The notes: a model not told the origin generated them from the sequence alone. DNA of 64,000 bases from Adiantum capillus-veneris (GCA_014529385.2 CM043946.1:18743077-18807076), one strand, 5' to 3'; positions 37,640 through 49,674 are shown, counted from the first letter of the stretch. Translations and numbers: made by a program.

Positions 37640-39260
37640 TGTGCCTACATAGGGTTTCACCTCATACTAAAGAGTAACATATGGCCCTAAGGCACCCAAT
37701 GACCATAAGGCCATAGGGTGGTCTCACATCGTACTACAGGGTGACCAATGTCCCATCTGGCCATAGGGGGCCAATGTACAATCTCAAGGGTCATAGGGTT
37801 CCCTATGTTCCTATTGAAGATCCTATGGCCATAGGGCCATAGGATCTCCAAAACGTATATATGGCACTATGGCCATAGGATCACATGGTTCTCTATGTCC
37901 AATCTAGAGACCTTGTGGCCCAAGGGCCTTAGGGTGGCAATGTACAATCTCAAGGGCCATAGGGTTCCCTATGTTCCTTTTGGACATAAGGTGGCACTAG
38001 GGCCATAGAATCTCCAAAAGCAACATAAAGAACCCAGGGCCATAGGATCAAAGGGTGACCTATTGGAGACCTTGTGGCCCAAGGGCTATAGTGTGGGAAT
38101 GTACAATCTCAAGGGCCATAGGCTTCCCTATGTTCCTTTTGGAGATCCTATGGTCCTCGGGCCATAGGATCTCCAAAATGAACATATGGCCCTACGGACC
38201 TAGGATCACAGGGTTCCCTATGTTCCTTTTGGAGATCCTATGGTCCTCGGGCCATAGGATCTCCAAAATGAACATATGGCCCTATGGACGTAGGATCACA
38301 GGCTTCCCTATGTTCCTTTTGGAGATCCTATGGTCCTCGGGCCATAGGATCTCCAAAAAGAACATATGCCCTACGGACATAGGATCACAGGGTTCCCTAT
38401 GTTCCTTTTGGAGATCCTATGGTCCTCGGGCCATAGGATCTCCAAAATGAACATATGGCCCTACGGACATAGGATCACAGGGTGCCCTATGTTCCTTTTG
38501 AAGATCCTATGGTCCTCGGGCCATAGGATCTCCAAAATGAACATATGGCCCTACCGACATAGGATCCCATCAAGAGACACAGTGGCCCAAGGGCCATAGG
38601 ATGGCAATGTACAATCTCAAGGGCCATATGGTTCCATATGTTCCTTTTGAAGATCCTATGGCCCTAGCGCCATAGAATCTCCAAAAGGAACATAAGGAAC
38701 CTATGGCCATAGGATCAAAAAGGTGCCCTATGTTCCATATTGAGACCTTGCGGCCCAAGGGGCATAGGGTGTATTTGTACAATCTCAAGGGCCATAGGGT
38801 TCCATATGTTTTTTTTGGAGATCCTATGGCCCTATATCCATAGGATCACAGGGTGCCCTATGTCCCATCTAGAGACCTTGTGGCCCAAGGGCCATAGGGT
38901 GACAATCTACAATCTGAAGGTCCATAGGATTCCCTATGTTCCCTAGGGTCACAAGGTGCCCTACGTTCCATCCGAAGACCCTATGGCCCAAGTGCCATAG
39001 GGTGGCAATGTACAATCTAAAGGGCCATATGATTCCCTATGTTCCTTTTGGAGATCCTATGGCCCTAGAGCCCTAGGTGCATGGGGCTACCATGGTGCCC
39101 GTTAATATGCACCATGGTGTACCCTATGTACGTAGGCCACCCTTGGGCCCTTGGATGCCCTCTGTCTCATCTAAAGACCTTGTGGTCCAAGGGCCATAGG
39201 GTGACAATCTACAATCTCAAGGGCCAGAGGATTCCCTATGTTCCCTAGGGTCACAAGGTG
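37640..39260. repeat. Palindrome array block 2, with 90-bp units
   Basis: Between 38124 and 38565 five units of 89-90 bp follow in tandem, starting near 38124, 38214, 38304, 38393 and 38483. Each holds a long inverted repeat. In the first, stem TTTTGGAGATCCTATGG (38137-38153), loop TCCTCGGG, then the exact complement to 38178. Outside these five units the same words occur in looser arrangement, together with GGCCCAAGGGCCATAGG. Confidence 0.9.
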
Positions 39261-42260
39261 CCCTACTTTCCATTTGAAACAATGAGGGAACCTTGTGGCC
39301 TTCGGGCCATAGGATCTCTATGTAGAGCATAGAGCAAAGAGCATAGAGAGCTTCTTACTACCATAGAGGGAACCCTATGGCCTTCAGGCCATAGGGTGTC
39401 AATATAGAGATAACAGAGGTACTTACTAGCACAAAGGGGACCCTATGGCCTTCAGCCGACAAGGTCTCCTCAATATAAAGAAAATAGTATTTTTTACTGG
39501 CATAGAGAGCACCCTATGGACTTGGGTCCATAGGTTTCTTTAAAACATACAGGGCACCTTGTGTCCTTAGGGTCATAAGATGTGTAGAGCATAGAGAGGT
39601 TCTTACTAGAATACAGGGGACTCTATGGCCTGAAGGCCACAGGCTCCCAATATGGAGCATATATCGGTTCTTACTAGTATAGAGAGACCAAATAGTGCTT
39701 TATACATGGGGCCATAAGGTGTCAAAACAATGAGGGTTTTTTCAAAACAATGAGGGCACCTTGTGGCCTTGGGGCCATTGGATGTCAATATAGAGCATAG
39801 AGCATAGTGCATAGAGAGCTTCTTACTACCATAGAGGGAACCCTATGGCTTTCAGGCCACAGGGTGTCAATATAGAGATAACAGAGGTTCTTACTAGCAT
39901 AGAGGGGACCCTATGGCCTTCAGCCCACAAGGTCTCCTCAATATAGAGAAAATAGTGTTTTGTACTAGCATAGAGAGCACCCTATGGACCTGGGTCCATA
40001 GGTTGCCAAAAAACTGTCATGAATGGTTTCTTTAAAACATACAGGGCACCTTGTGCCCTTAGGGTCATAAGATGTGTAGAGCATAGAGAGGTTCTTACTA
40101 GAATACAGGGAACTCTATGGCCTGAAGGCCACAGGGTCCCAATATGGAGCATAGATCACTTCTTGCTAGCATAGAGAGACCAAATAGTGCTTTATACCTG
40201 GGAGCATAATGTGCCAAAACAATGAGGGTTTTTACAAAACTATGAGGGCACCTTGTGGCCTTGGGGCCATAGGATGTCAATATAGAGCATAGAGCATAGA
40301 GAGCTTCTTATTGTCATAGAGGGAACCCTATGGCCTTCACGCCACAGGGTGTCAACGTAGAGAAAACAGAGGTTCTTACTAGCATAGAGGGGACCCTATG
40401 GCCTTCAGCCCACAAGGCCTTCTCAATGGCATAGAGAGAATCCTATGGCCCTGGGTCCATAGGTTGCCAAAAAACCCTCATGAAGGGTTTCTTCAAAACA
40501 TATAGGATATGTAGAACATAGAGAGTTACTTACTAGCATAGGGGGGACACTATGGCCTTCAGTCCATAGGGTGCCAATATAGAGCATAGATCGGTTCTTA
40601 CTAACATAGAGAGACCAAATAGTGCTTTATACATGTGGCCATAGGGTTCCAAAACAACAATGAGGGTTTTTTCAAAACAATGAGGGCACCTTGTGGCCTT
40701 GGGGCCATAGGATGTCAATATAGAGCATAGAGCATAGAGCATAGAGAGCTTCTTACTAGCATACAAGGAACCCTATGGCCTTCAGGCCACAGGGTGTCAA
40801 CGTAGAGAAAATAGACGTTGTCACTAGCATAGAGGGGAACCTATGGCCTTCAGCCCACAAAGTCTCCTCAATATAGAGCAAATAGTGTTTTTACTAGCAT
40901 AGAGAGCACCCTATGGCCGTGGGTCCATAGGTTGCCAAAAAACCATCATGAAGGGTTTCTTAAAAACATAGAGGGCACCTTGTGCCCTTGGGGTCATAGT
41001 ATGTGTAGAGCATAGAGAGGTTCTTACTAACATACATGGGACCCTATGGCCTTCAGGCCAAAGGGTGCCAATATAGAGAATAGATCGGTTCTTACTAGCA
41101 CAGAGCGGACCCTATGGCCTTCAGGCCAAAGGGTGCCAATATAAAACAAAGATCAGTTCTTACTAGCATAGAGAGACCAAATAGTGCTTTATACCTGGGG
41201 CCATAGGGTACCAAAACAATGAGGGTTGTTCAATGGCATAGATAAACACCCTATGGCCCTGGGTCCATAGGTTGCCAAAAAACCCTCCTGAAGGGTTTCT
41301 TCAAAACATAGAGGGCAACTTGTGTCCTTGGGATCATCGGATGTGTAGAGCATAGAGAGGTTCTTACTAGCATGCAGGGGACCTATGGCCTTCAGGCCAT
41401 AGGATGCAAATATAGAGCATAGATGGTTCTTACTAGCAAAGATCGGACCCTACGGCCTTCAGGCCAAAGGGTGCCAATATAGCGCATGAAGCGGCTCTTA
41501 CTATAATATAGGGGACCATATGGCTTTCAAGTCACATACTGCCAATATAGAGAAAATAGTGTTTTTACTAGCATATAGAACATCCTGACCTAGGGGGATT
41601 GGTTGTCAAAAATCCATCATAGAAGGGTTCCTATGGCCTTCAGCCCACAAGGTCTTCTCAATATAGAGCGAATAGTATTTTTCATTGGCATACAGAGCAC
41701 CCTTGGGTCCCTTGAGGCCAACCCTATGGCCTTCAGGCCTTAGGGAGCTAATATAGAGCATGGTGCTTTCTATCGGCATAGAGAGCTATGGCCCTAGGGC
41801 CATAGCAAAACAATGAGGTGTTTTTGGAAATGATGAGGGCACCTTGTGGTCTTGGGTCCATAGGAATTCAATATAGATCATAGAGCATAGACGATAGAGC
41901 ATAGAGCACAAAGAGATTCTTAGTAGCATAGAGGGAACCCTATGACCTTCAGGCCACAGGGTGCCATTATAGAGTAAACAGAGGTTCTTACTAGCATAGA
42001 GGGGACCCTATGGACTTCATCCCACAAGGCCTCCTCAATATAGAGCAAATAGTGGTTTTTACTTGCATGGAGAGCACCATATGGCCCTGGGGTCATAGGT
42101 TACCCGAAAACCCTCATGAAGCGTTTCTTTAAAACATTGTGGCCACCTTGTGGCCTTGGGGCCATAGGATGCCAATGTAGAGCATAGAGAGGTTCTTACT
42201 AGCATGCAGGGGACCCTATGGCCTTCAGGCCACATGATGCCATATGGTGTTGGTGTAGAG
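39261..42260. repeat. Palindrome array block 3, with a higher-order period near 450-480 bp
   Basis: Units built on ACCCTATGGCC TTCA GGCCATAGGGT (11-bp stem, 4-base loop, for example 39370-39395), TTCTTACTAGCATAGAG and (AGCATAG)n. A longer pattern restarts near 39352, 39830, 40307 and 40750, each beginning with GAGAGCTTCTTA. A perfect 22-base palindrome lies at 41785-41806. Confidence 0.85.
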
Positions 42261-42500
42261 TCTCTAAAGGGGTATTTAGGCCATTCAAGGAATACTTCTT
42301 TGAGGGTCCTCTAATGTCATAAGGGAACATGTGATCACACTACCATAGAGTGGCCTAGGTACACTTGTAGAACCATTTTGTTGGCACCCTTTGGACCTAG
42401 GACCACATGGTTTAACATAGAGGTGACTCTATGGCCCTAGGTCCATATGGATGTAATAATATCCATCTTGTCTAAATATATGTCATTCTTTTTACAGAAA

Positions 42501-45235
42501 ATGTCTCAGAAGAGAAAGTCAAAGTCAGTTGATGCAACAGGCTCAACACCAAGTTCTTGGTATCTAGATTTTCACTTACCAAATGGTGGAAGTGATGAGA
42601 AAGTCCACTTGTTCTTTCAAGATAAAGAGCAATTTCCCTTCAAGGACTGTGGTATTGTCAAGGACATAAAAAAAGATTGTTCAGATCTTGAAATGTCTCC
42701 ATGCCTTGGAGTAAAACTACTCAATGGTGACTCCTACTTGTTGGAGCCTGTGGCATTTGCTCAAAAATTGATGAAGGTTGATTATGAAGGAGTGACAATG
42801 ACAAAACCAGGGTGGGTGGAGCTTCAAGACGACACTCCAAGTGAGAACTTTATAGACTTATATATTGAGGGCTTTAAGAAAGTCAATCAATATTTAGGTA
42901 AATTGAGCAGCACAAAGAAGAATACGAAGCGAAAGAATGAAGACACAGGTATAGTAAATCAATCTAAGACGCTCAAGGAGAGTCAGACTCCCTCACTTGG
43001 AGAAAATAGTGGAAATGTGGTGAAAGAAAATCTTTCAGTTATACCCTTACAGACTCAAGAAGCAGGAGATTCTAGTGGACTTGCAACCCTAACAGTTGGA
43101 ACCCCCTCAGTGGCAGTGGTTGTGGACTCAGCATCCTTAGCTGTGTTGGACTCTATTGTACAGCCCAAAGAAAAAGATCTTGATAAAGAAGTTGCCAAAA
43201 CTTCTAAGAGTGGGCTAGATGGATACGTCGGAATTGACCACTATTTTAAATTTGGTGTACAATTTACCCAATTGATCCCAGTTGAGCAATGCAACCTTGC
43301 ACCAGATGGCTATAGATGCAGACCATTGTCAGATGTATATGTGAAATATCTCTTGAAGCAATTTGCAAGGCACTCTAGGCCAGTCTCTAGTGCAGCAGAC
43401 TTGATGCCGTATAACCCAATTACAAAAATGCCTTTACAAACAACTGAAGTGCATGGAGACAAGCTATCAACATACCACTACTGGATTCTAGCTGGCCAGC
43501 ATTCCATCATAGCGGCTAGAGCTTTTTTGCGTAACAACAGCATTAAGTATGCTTTGAGAAAAGAGTTCTACAAGTTTAGAACTGCAAGGATAGTGGTAGA
43601 CGCTCCGAAAGAGGTTGCTGTTCGAATTTCCAGAATGGAGAACATGGAGAGAATAACAGCAATGAAACACCAGCCTTATGTGGAGGTCTTGAAGCATGGC
43701 CGTAGTCAATGGCTTGCATATTCTAAACCAACAAAACCCAAGGCAAGTGTTCCTGTCGGTCATCCAAGTCGAGCAGGTTGGGATGTAAGTTCCACTTCCC
43801 TGTGCTTGTTTTTGTTACAAATATTTCTTGAAATGAAGTTAATTTTCTTTTCTTTATTTTGAAGGCCTTTGTAAATATGGCGAACGTCGTGTTCAACCAT
43901 AAATCATTTGCCAACAAAGAAGCACACATGGTCATGTACGATGATGAAATCTATGATCAGTGGATACACATCTTGGAGAAGCATCAGACATCAACTGCTC
44001 GTGGGCGACAACCAAGCATAACAACCTTTAGATGCCTAAATGGTTTAGAAGATAATGATGTCAAGCTACTACAACAAGAGCTGGCAGATGAGAAGATCTG
44101 CTTAGTGAAGCAACCAGGTCAAGCGGGCATGCTCGACCTCACTGCACGTGCAACGGTCTTAAAGAAGACCAAGGTTTTTGAGCCTCAAATGTTGATGGCA
44201 TTTAAAGAGATAGATCCATCAGCAATAGTAGTTACTTCATGGGATCAATGTAAGTCTCATTATAACATTACAGATGAGATTTACAAATCTCTCTTCACGA
44301 GTTGTACGCAATGGCTAAATCTCCTACTACAAAAAGGAAAGGAGAAAGAGCCAATTCCTGAGATCACTAGGGGATATGTGCAGTGGATCATTGCACAAAA
44401 TAATGGGACTTCTAGTTTGGAATTGATTTTACCATGGACAATCAAGTGTGTTGGAAAGAATCTGGAAGGCATTGAGTTTCTCTGCAGTGAGAATAGCTCT
44501 AAAATTCGTGTTGGTGTTTGCATCATAGACACAACACACAAAAGTCTTACATCTAGTGGTTGGAGTGCTGCCCAATTTGGTAAAGTAATTGATGGAGTAT
44601 GTGGGGTAGCACATCAACCATCAGAGTTTTTAATTGCCGGCTTAGTCAAGTATCAGCATGCTGCTTCCCTAGAGAAGGCAATTTCTGAAAAAGCTAAATG
44701 GTATGAAATGCACGTTCTACCTTTGAGCTCCTTAATGGGATCAGAGACCATCCAAACATGTGCTCTTCGCGAAGTAATTTTCGTGGTTTGGGCATTTTTC
44801 AGTCAAGGAGAGCAGTACACCAACTACTCTAGTGTTAAAGAGTCATTGTTGGAGCCAATGCATACTCTCTGCATCAATGACGACGAGTATGATGCTGTGA
44901 CCACGGCCAAATCCTTTTTTGTACGTCGTGCAATCAAATGCATCTGTCTCAAAGAAGATGATCAAGTGATAGACATCTTCTCATTAGGCTATGGGACTAA
45001 AGAGGCACTACAACAACAGAGAAAGGTGATATCAGTTGCATGTAGTAGTGATCAAATGACGCAATTGGAATCTCTTTGCCATTCCATAGTGGAAGAAGAC
45101 CTTGATCTTAGAAGGTGGGCAGGTGTGGATAACACAGAGAAAGTCAATGCCAAGGATTCAGAGGAAGAAGAAATTGAAGAACCATTGGATGCAAGTGCTG
45201 AGGCCATTCTAGAAATTCTACAGGAAACAGGTTAA
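42501..45235 (+). CDS. ParB-like domain plus N4/N6-type DNA methyltransferase-like protein
   Basis: Coding exons 42501-43784 and 43865-45235 join in frame (GAT|GCC), with an intron GTAAGT..TTGAAG at 43785-43864, giving 884 residues. The start MSQKRKSKSVD is chosen because a splice acceptor (TTTTTACAG) ends at 42497, so an earlier ATG at 42447 would be intronic. Residues 1-130 are unassigned, and 131-240 are Ser/Thr/Lys rich. Residues about 250-420 resemble the ParB/sulfiredoxin-like fold, with the key YHYWILAGQHSIIAARAF near 326-343. Residues about 640-840 follow the order of beta-class DNA amino-methyltransferases: a motif-IV position CIIDTTHK (DTTH at 650-653, where DPPY/DPPH is expected) and motif I IDIFSLGYGTKEA (from 797, where FxGxGT is expected). 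The C-terminus is acidic. Both catalytic motifs are altered, so methylation activity is doubtful. The fusion resembles phage and bacterial ParB-methylase proteins. AATAAA follows at 45412. Confidence 0.65.
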
Positions 45236-45411
45236 GCTAGCTACCCATGATATTAGATTACTGATATTTAGATTATTATTGTTGTCATTTTATTTTATTT
45301 GTACCATCTCAAATCTACCCATGATGTTAAAAACATTGATGTTTGGCTCGTTATTTTTCTCAATTTATTTTCTTTGAAAAAATGTGAACTTGTGAGTTTG
45401 AGTTTTTTCAC

Positions 45412-45417
45412 AATAAA
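45412..45417 (+). terminator. Candidate polyadenylation signal
   Basis: AATAAA lies 177 bases after the stop of the ParB-methyltransferase gene, in AT-rich DNA. Confidence 0.4.
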
Positions 45418-45539
45418 TGAATTAAACTTAAGTGTATGATATTATATGGACATGTTTTGGTAAATAGAATTCTACATTTATATATGGTCATAAGATATAT
45501 ATTATGTAATACTCTAAAGTTAATTGATCATATGAGGTT

Positions 45540-46170
45540 TGGGAAGAATACACTATGACTTGAGGATCATAGAGTTCTTTGTAGACTTGAGGATCATAGA
45601 GTTCTTTGTAGACAAGACACCCTATGGCCCTAGGGCCATAGAATCCCCCAAAAGAAAATGGGATACCCTAAAACCTTACAGATGTAGGGTGATTACACTG
45701 AGTCTCTAAAAGGGCACATAAGCATCTGGGTTACTCTATAGCCTTAGGCCCATAGGGTGTCAACATAGAATCCCCCAAAAGAATTTGGCTACCCTACAAT
45801 CTTACGGATATAGGGTGATTATATAGAGTCTTTAAAAGGGTACATAAGCATTTGGGCTAGTCTACAGCCTTAAGGCCATAGGGTGTCAACACAGCTATCC
45901 TACAATCTTATGTATATAGAGAGATTACATAAAGTCTCCAAACGGGCACATGAGTATTTGGGATATTCTAGAAGGAAACATAAGTTATCCAAGATAATTT
46001 GGGATACCCTAAGGCCTTAGGGCCATAGGGTGGTGACATAGAATCTCCACAGGGGCACTTAAATCACCCCATGGATACAAATCACCTAGCTCTTATGGAC
46101 ACATCTTATAAAACATCACATGACACCCTATAACCTTTAGACCATAGGTTGGTTATTCTAGGTCACCTAA
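45540..46170. repeat. Palindrome array block 4
   Basis: Contains a perfect 20-base CTATGGCCCTAGGGCCATAG at 45622-45641. It also has units of about 130 bp with GGGCACATAAGCAT(C/T)TGGG and CATAGGGTGTCAACA near 45700-45900. Confidence 0.8.
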
Positions 46171-46796
46171 AGTCTCTTTAAGTGTTTCAAGAACATTTTT
46201 TGTTGGCCTTATATCTTGTGTCCATATCTAGGTGTCTATTGAGAATGAAATAAGCTAGAAAAAACTAAAAAGTATTTAGTCCTCAAAATTCCAAAATGAG
46301 AGTTTGAACAATTGATGTATGATCATTTTTTGTTGGGTGTAAGTCCTTCTATTGTGAATTGATGGTGTAAGCGTTTGAAATAATCATCTTTGTATTGCAA
46401 CTAACTAGATTAAACATATTCGCTTTGAAATAATTATCTTTGTATTGAAACTAACTAGATTAAACATATATTCAATATTTTTTGTAAATGCCAATTGATT
46501 GCTTAGATAGTAAACATCGAGTATAAATGGTTATTGAAGAATTTGTCCTTTGGATTATGTGAAGATTTATTTCTTTGATTGTAACAAGATTTTATTCAAA
46601 GATATAAAGTGAGAGTATTTTGTTCCAAACTATGATGCAGAGAATTGGAATTTATATCTTGAATTTTTTTCAATAGAGGGAAGCTAGGACTAGTAGAATT
46701 TTTTAGCTTGTCATGTAGCAATCGGAACATTGTATCAAGGTTTATTGCAAAGAAATGATTGTATAATGTATAACCATTGTTTAAGTTTGTGAATTA
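46171..46796. other. AT-rich DNA without a recognised gene
   Basis: Includes a short direct repeat (TTTGAAATAAT(C/T)ATCTTTGTATTG near 46376 and 46424). Nothing else is supported. Confidence 0.5.
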
Positions 46797-46960
46797 GAAG
46801 TAGAAGGCAATGCAAGTTCCAAAACATGTGCAATGCCATAAGGAGAATCCAACACAAATACTTTTGCCCCTCAGGATTTGTAAATCAAAGTGCATGGTGA
46901 GCCGGACCTTCCATCCACCAACAGATCAATGCATTTGTGAATTACAGTACTTGCAAATTT
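46797..46960 (+). pseudogene. Fragment of the NIF-type gene's repeat exon (oldest copy)
   Basis: GAAGTAGAAGGCAATGCAAG and the following 140 bases match 52243-52375 of the NIF-type gene. There are disabling changes: CCATAAGG replaces a codon-preserving CCAGAAGG, and TTTGTAAAT replaces TTTGGAAAT. It marks a previous, larger copy of this gene left of the tandem duplication. Confidence 0.75.
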
Positions 46961-47099
46961 TATTTAAATGTTTGAATGTTATGATGATATTTGAAGGCAA
47001 AGACCCCTTCAACTGTGTGGCAAAGCAACAAATGTATGATGTATGATAATGATTCAATTTTGTATATCGTGTTGCATATTTATCGCAGTATTAACTTAT

Positions 47100-48990
47100 A
47101 CATTTTGCTAGCATAGAGGACACCCTATGGCCCTAGGACCATAGAATTCCATCATATCCCATGTACAATTTCTCTTTTACCATAGAGGACATCTTATGGA
47201 TCTAGGGTCATAAGACGCCAACATAGTGCATAAATGGCTTCTTATAAGTATACACGTAAACATAGTGCATAGAGGGAATTTTACTAGCATAAAGACCTCC
47301 CTGTGGCCTTGGGACCATAGGGTGCCAACATAGAGCATAGAGGGCTTTTTATTAGAACCTTGTTGCCCTTGGGACACCATAGTGCCATAAAGTGGTTTTT
47401 GTATATATAGTAGAGAATTCTCACACACATGATACCTTGGTCACTATCTAGCCCTTGGACCATATGATAGTAGCATAGAGAACACCCTATAGCCCTAGAA
47501 TTTCCTTCTATCCCTAGCACCATACACTGCCCACATATAGTATACATGGTTTCTTCATAGAGCAAACCTTTTAGCCCTACACTATAGAGTGTAAACCTAG
47601 ACCTATAATGTATCATACTAGCATAGAAGGCACCCTATGACCCTGAGGCCAAAGAGTACCAATTTAGAGGATAAAGGGTCTTTTCCTAAGTTGAAGGGCA
47701 CCTTGTGGGCCTAGGCAGCACCCTATGGCCCCAGGGCCATAGGGTGTCAACATAGTCAAATGGGGTGTAAACTTAGAGCATAGAGGGTTTCTTACTATCA
47801 TGGAGGACACCCTATGTCCTTGGTGCCATAGGGTGCAAACATATAGCATGGAGGGTTTCTTGCTAGCATAGAGAGCACCCTATGGCCTTTGGGCCATATG
47901 ATTCCAACAAAGAGCATAAACGGTTTTTTGATAGCATAGAGGATAGCTTATTTCCCTGGGACCATATGATACAAAAATAAAAGAGTCTTAAGAAGGGCAC
48001 CTAGGCCACTAAATCACCATGGGGCCATAAGGTGGTCTTTATGGGTAATGCTCCTAAAGGATTCCTTGGCTATCCTATGGCCTTTGGCTACCAACATAGA
48101 GTTTAGATGGTTTCTTACTAACATACAGCTCACCTTGTGGCCTACGGTCTTTAGATTCTAATATAGAGTTCCAATGGTTTCATACTAGGAGTAAGGGGCA
48201 CCCTATGGCCTTGGGGCCATAGAGTGTCAATGTAGAGCGTAGAGGTTTCCTTTCTAACATAGAGGGCACCAAGTGGCCTAGGAGCCATTTGATACACCCT
48301 ATGGCCCAAGGGGTTTAGGTTGCCAATGTAGACAAGGTTTCTTAGTAGCATTATAAAGGGTACCTTGTGGCCCTCAAGTCTCCATAGGGTGCCAACATAG
48401 AGCGTAGAAGGTTTTTCTTACTAGCATAGAGGACATCCTATGGCCTTGGGGCCATTGGGTTTCAATATTGAGCATAGAGGATTTCATACTAGCATAGAGT
48501 TTACCTTGTGGCCCTAGGTCCATAGGGTGCAAACATAGAGAATAGAGGATTTCTTACTATCATACAGGGTACCTTGTGCCCCTAGGTCCATAGGGTGCAA
48601 ACATAGAGCATAGAGGATTTGTTACTAGCACAGAGGGCACCCTATGGCCCAAAGGCCATAGAGTGATAACATGTAGCATAAAGGGTTTCTTACTAGCATA
48701 AGAGGCAGACCTTGTGGCCCTCGGGTCATAGGGTGCCAACATAAAGCATATATGGTTTCTTACTAGTGCTCATAGAGGGCATCTTGTGGCCCTATGACAA
48801 CCCATGGCCTTAGAGCCGTAGGGTGACACATAAATAAAGTACCATATGGCTTTGAATCCATATATCTATTTATATGTTCAGACCTCCCAACAATCCTAAC
48901 CCTATGGCCTTGAGGCCATAACGAGACATATTTTGGATTATCTTAAAGTCATAGAGATATCTACAAAGAGAACAGTATGGCCTGAAGGCC
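47100..48990. repeat. Palindrome array block 5, copy 1
   Basis: Units of the form GGTTTCTTACTAGCATAGAGGGCACC(C/T)TATGGCC..GGCCATAGGGTGCCAACATAGAGCATAGAG, period about 75-85 bases, with many variants. Confidence 0.85.
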
Positions 48991-49311
48991 ATAAGAAACT
49001 TAGTCAAGGAAATCATCCAATGCAAGAAGATCATGGAAATAGAAAATGAGACTTCTGCTCTAGAGCTGAAAGGCATAAATGTTTCTCCAAGTATACTTCT
49101 AGGGCCACCATCATGGACAAAGAACTAATGTAGCTAGATAAAGATTAGGAATCTCTAGACAATAAGGAGCATAAAAATAAATTCATTGTAGATGTGTTGT
49201 CAGTTAGTAAACTTGCTATTTGCGATTAGTTTTTCTAAGCGTGTGACAAAAAAGAGTTATCAAAATGTAGATACTTTGGAATCTAAAATTAGGTGTTCTT
49301 TAAACTTGCAG

Positions 49312-49632
49312 TCCTTCAACAAGATATTGCGGCTGACAAAGTTTTACTCGAGATTGTTGGTATAGAGGATGCTAATGCCATTGACCCTACTGAGAAAGAT
49401 TCTATCAATCTCCATGTCAACGAAAGAGTTTCTGACGAAGATGACAAGAATCTACAAGTCCTTGAAGGTCAACTGCTACAACAACTGGAGATAAATTTAA
49501 AGAGTAATCCAATGGAAGAAGACAGTGAAAGTTCCAGAACATGTGCAAGGGAAGAAGAAGAATCTAATGAAAATATTCTAGTAGCCCAAGAGTTGGGAAT
49601 TGGATTGCATGACACCACAATGGAAGTAGAAG
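49312..49632 (+). pseudogene. NIF-type gene, N-terminal exon (duplicate 1)
   Basis: Begins after an acceptor (AAACTTGCAG) at 49311 and reads VLQQDIAADKVLLEIVGIED (20 residues) into an acidic Glu/Asn-rich stretch with TCAREEEESNENILVAQELG. At 49633 it meets GTTTGT, a donor-like site. The duplicate at 51931 continues here as coding sequence, whereas this copy changes to intron-like DNA and then the next duplication unit. No NIF domain follows directly. It could be an extra 5' exon set of the downstream gene or a dead copy. Confidence 0.55.
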
Positions 49633-49674
49633 GTTTGTTTTTTTCTTTTCTTTCTGAAAATCTCTTTCAATTTC

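Larger units (their letters stand above)
47085..49674 (+). repeat. Tandem segmental duplication, copy 1
   Basis: From TATTAACTTATACATTTTGC near 47087 to about 49676, where TATTAACTTACACATTTTGC starts copy 2. The unit is about 2.59 kb and contains palindrome array DNA (47100-48990) and the first exons of a NIF-type gene. Copies 1 and 2 agree over almost their whole length, with small indels such as a stretch near 47360-47420 that is absent from copy 2. Confidence 0.9.

Noticed and set aside
38055-38946. Open frames with repeats such as FPMFLLEILWSSGHRISK
   Set aside because: They follow from the 90-bp period being a multiple of three; the frames shift in 89-bp units and no start, splice or domain supports a protein.
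34595-42260. CRISPR-like array
   Set aside because: Spacers are not unique sequences of constant size but parts of the repeat unit, and the setting is a eukaryotic genome with introns.
49293-49311. Start codons at 49293 and 51912 for the NIF-type frames
   Set aside because: These are GTG triplets upstream of an AAACTTGCAG acceptor; the coding sequence more likely begins by splicing at 49312 and 51931.
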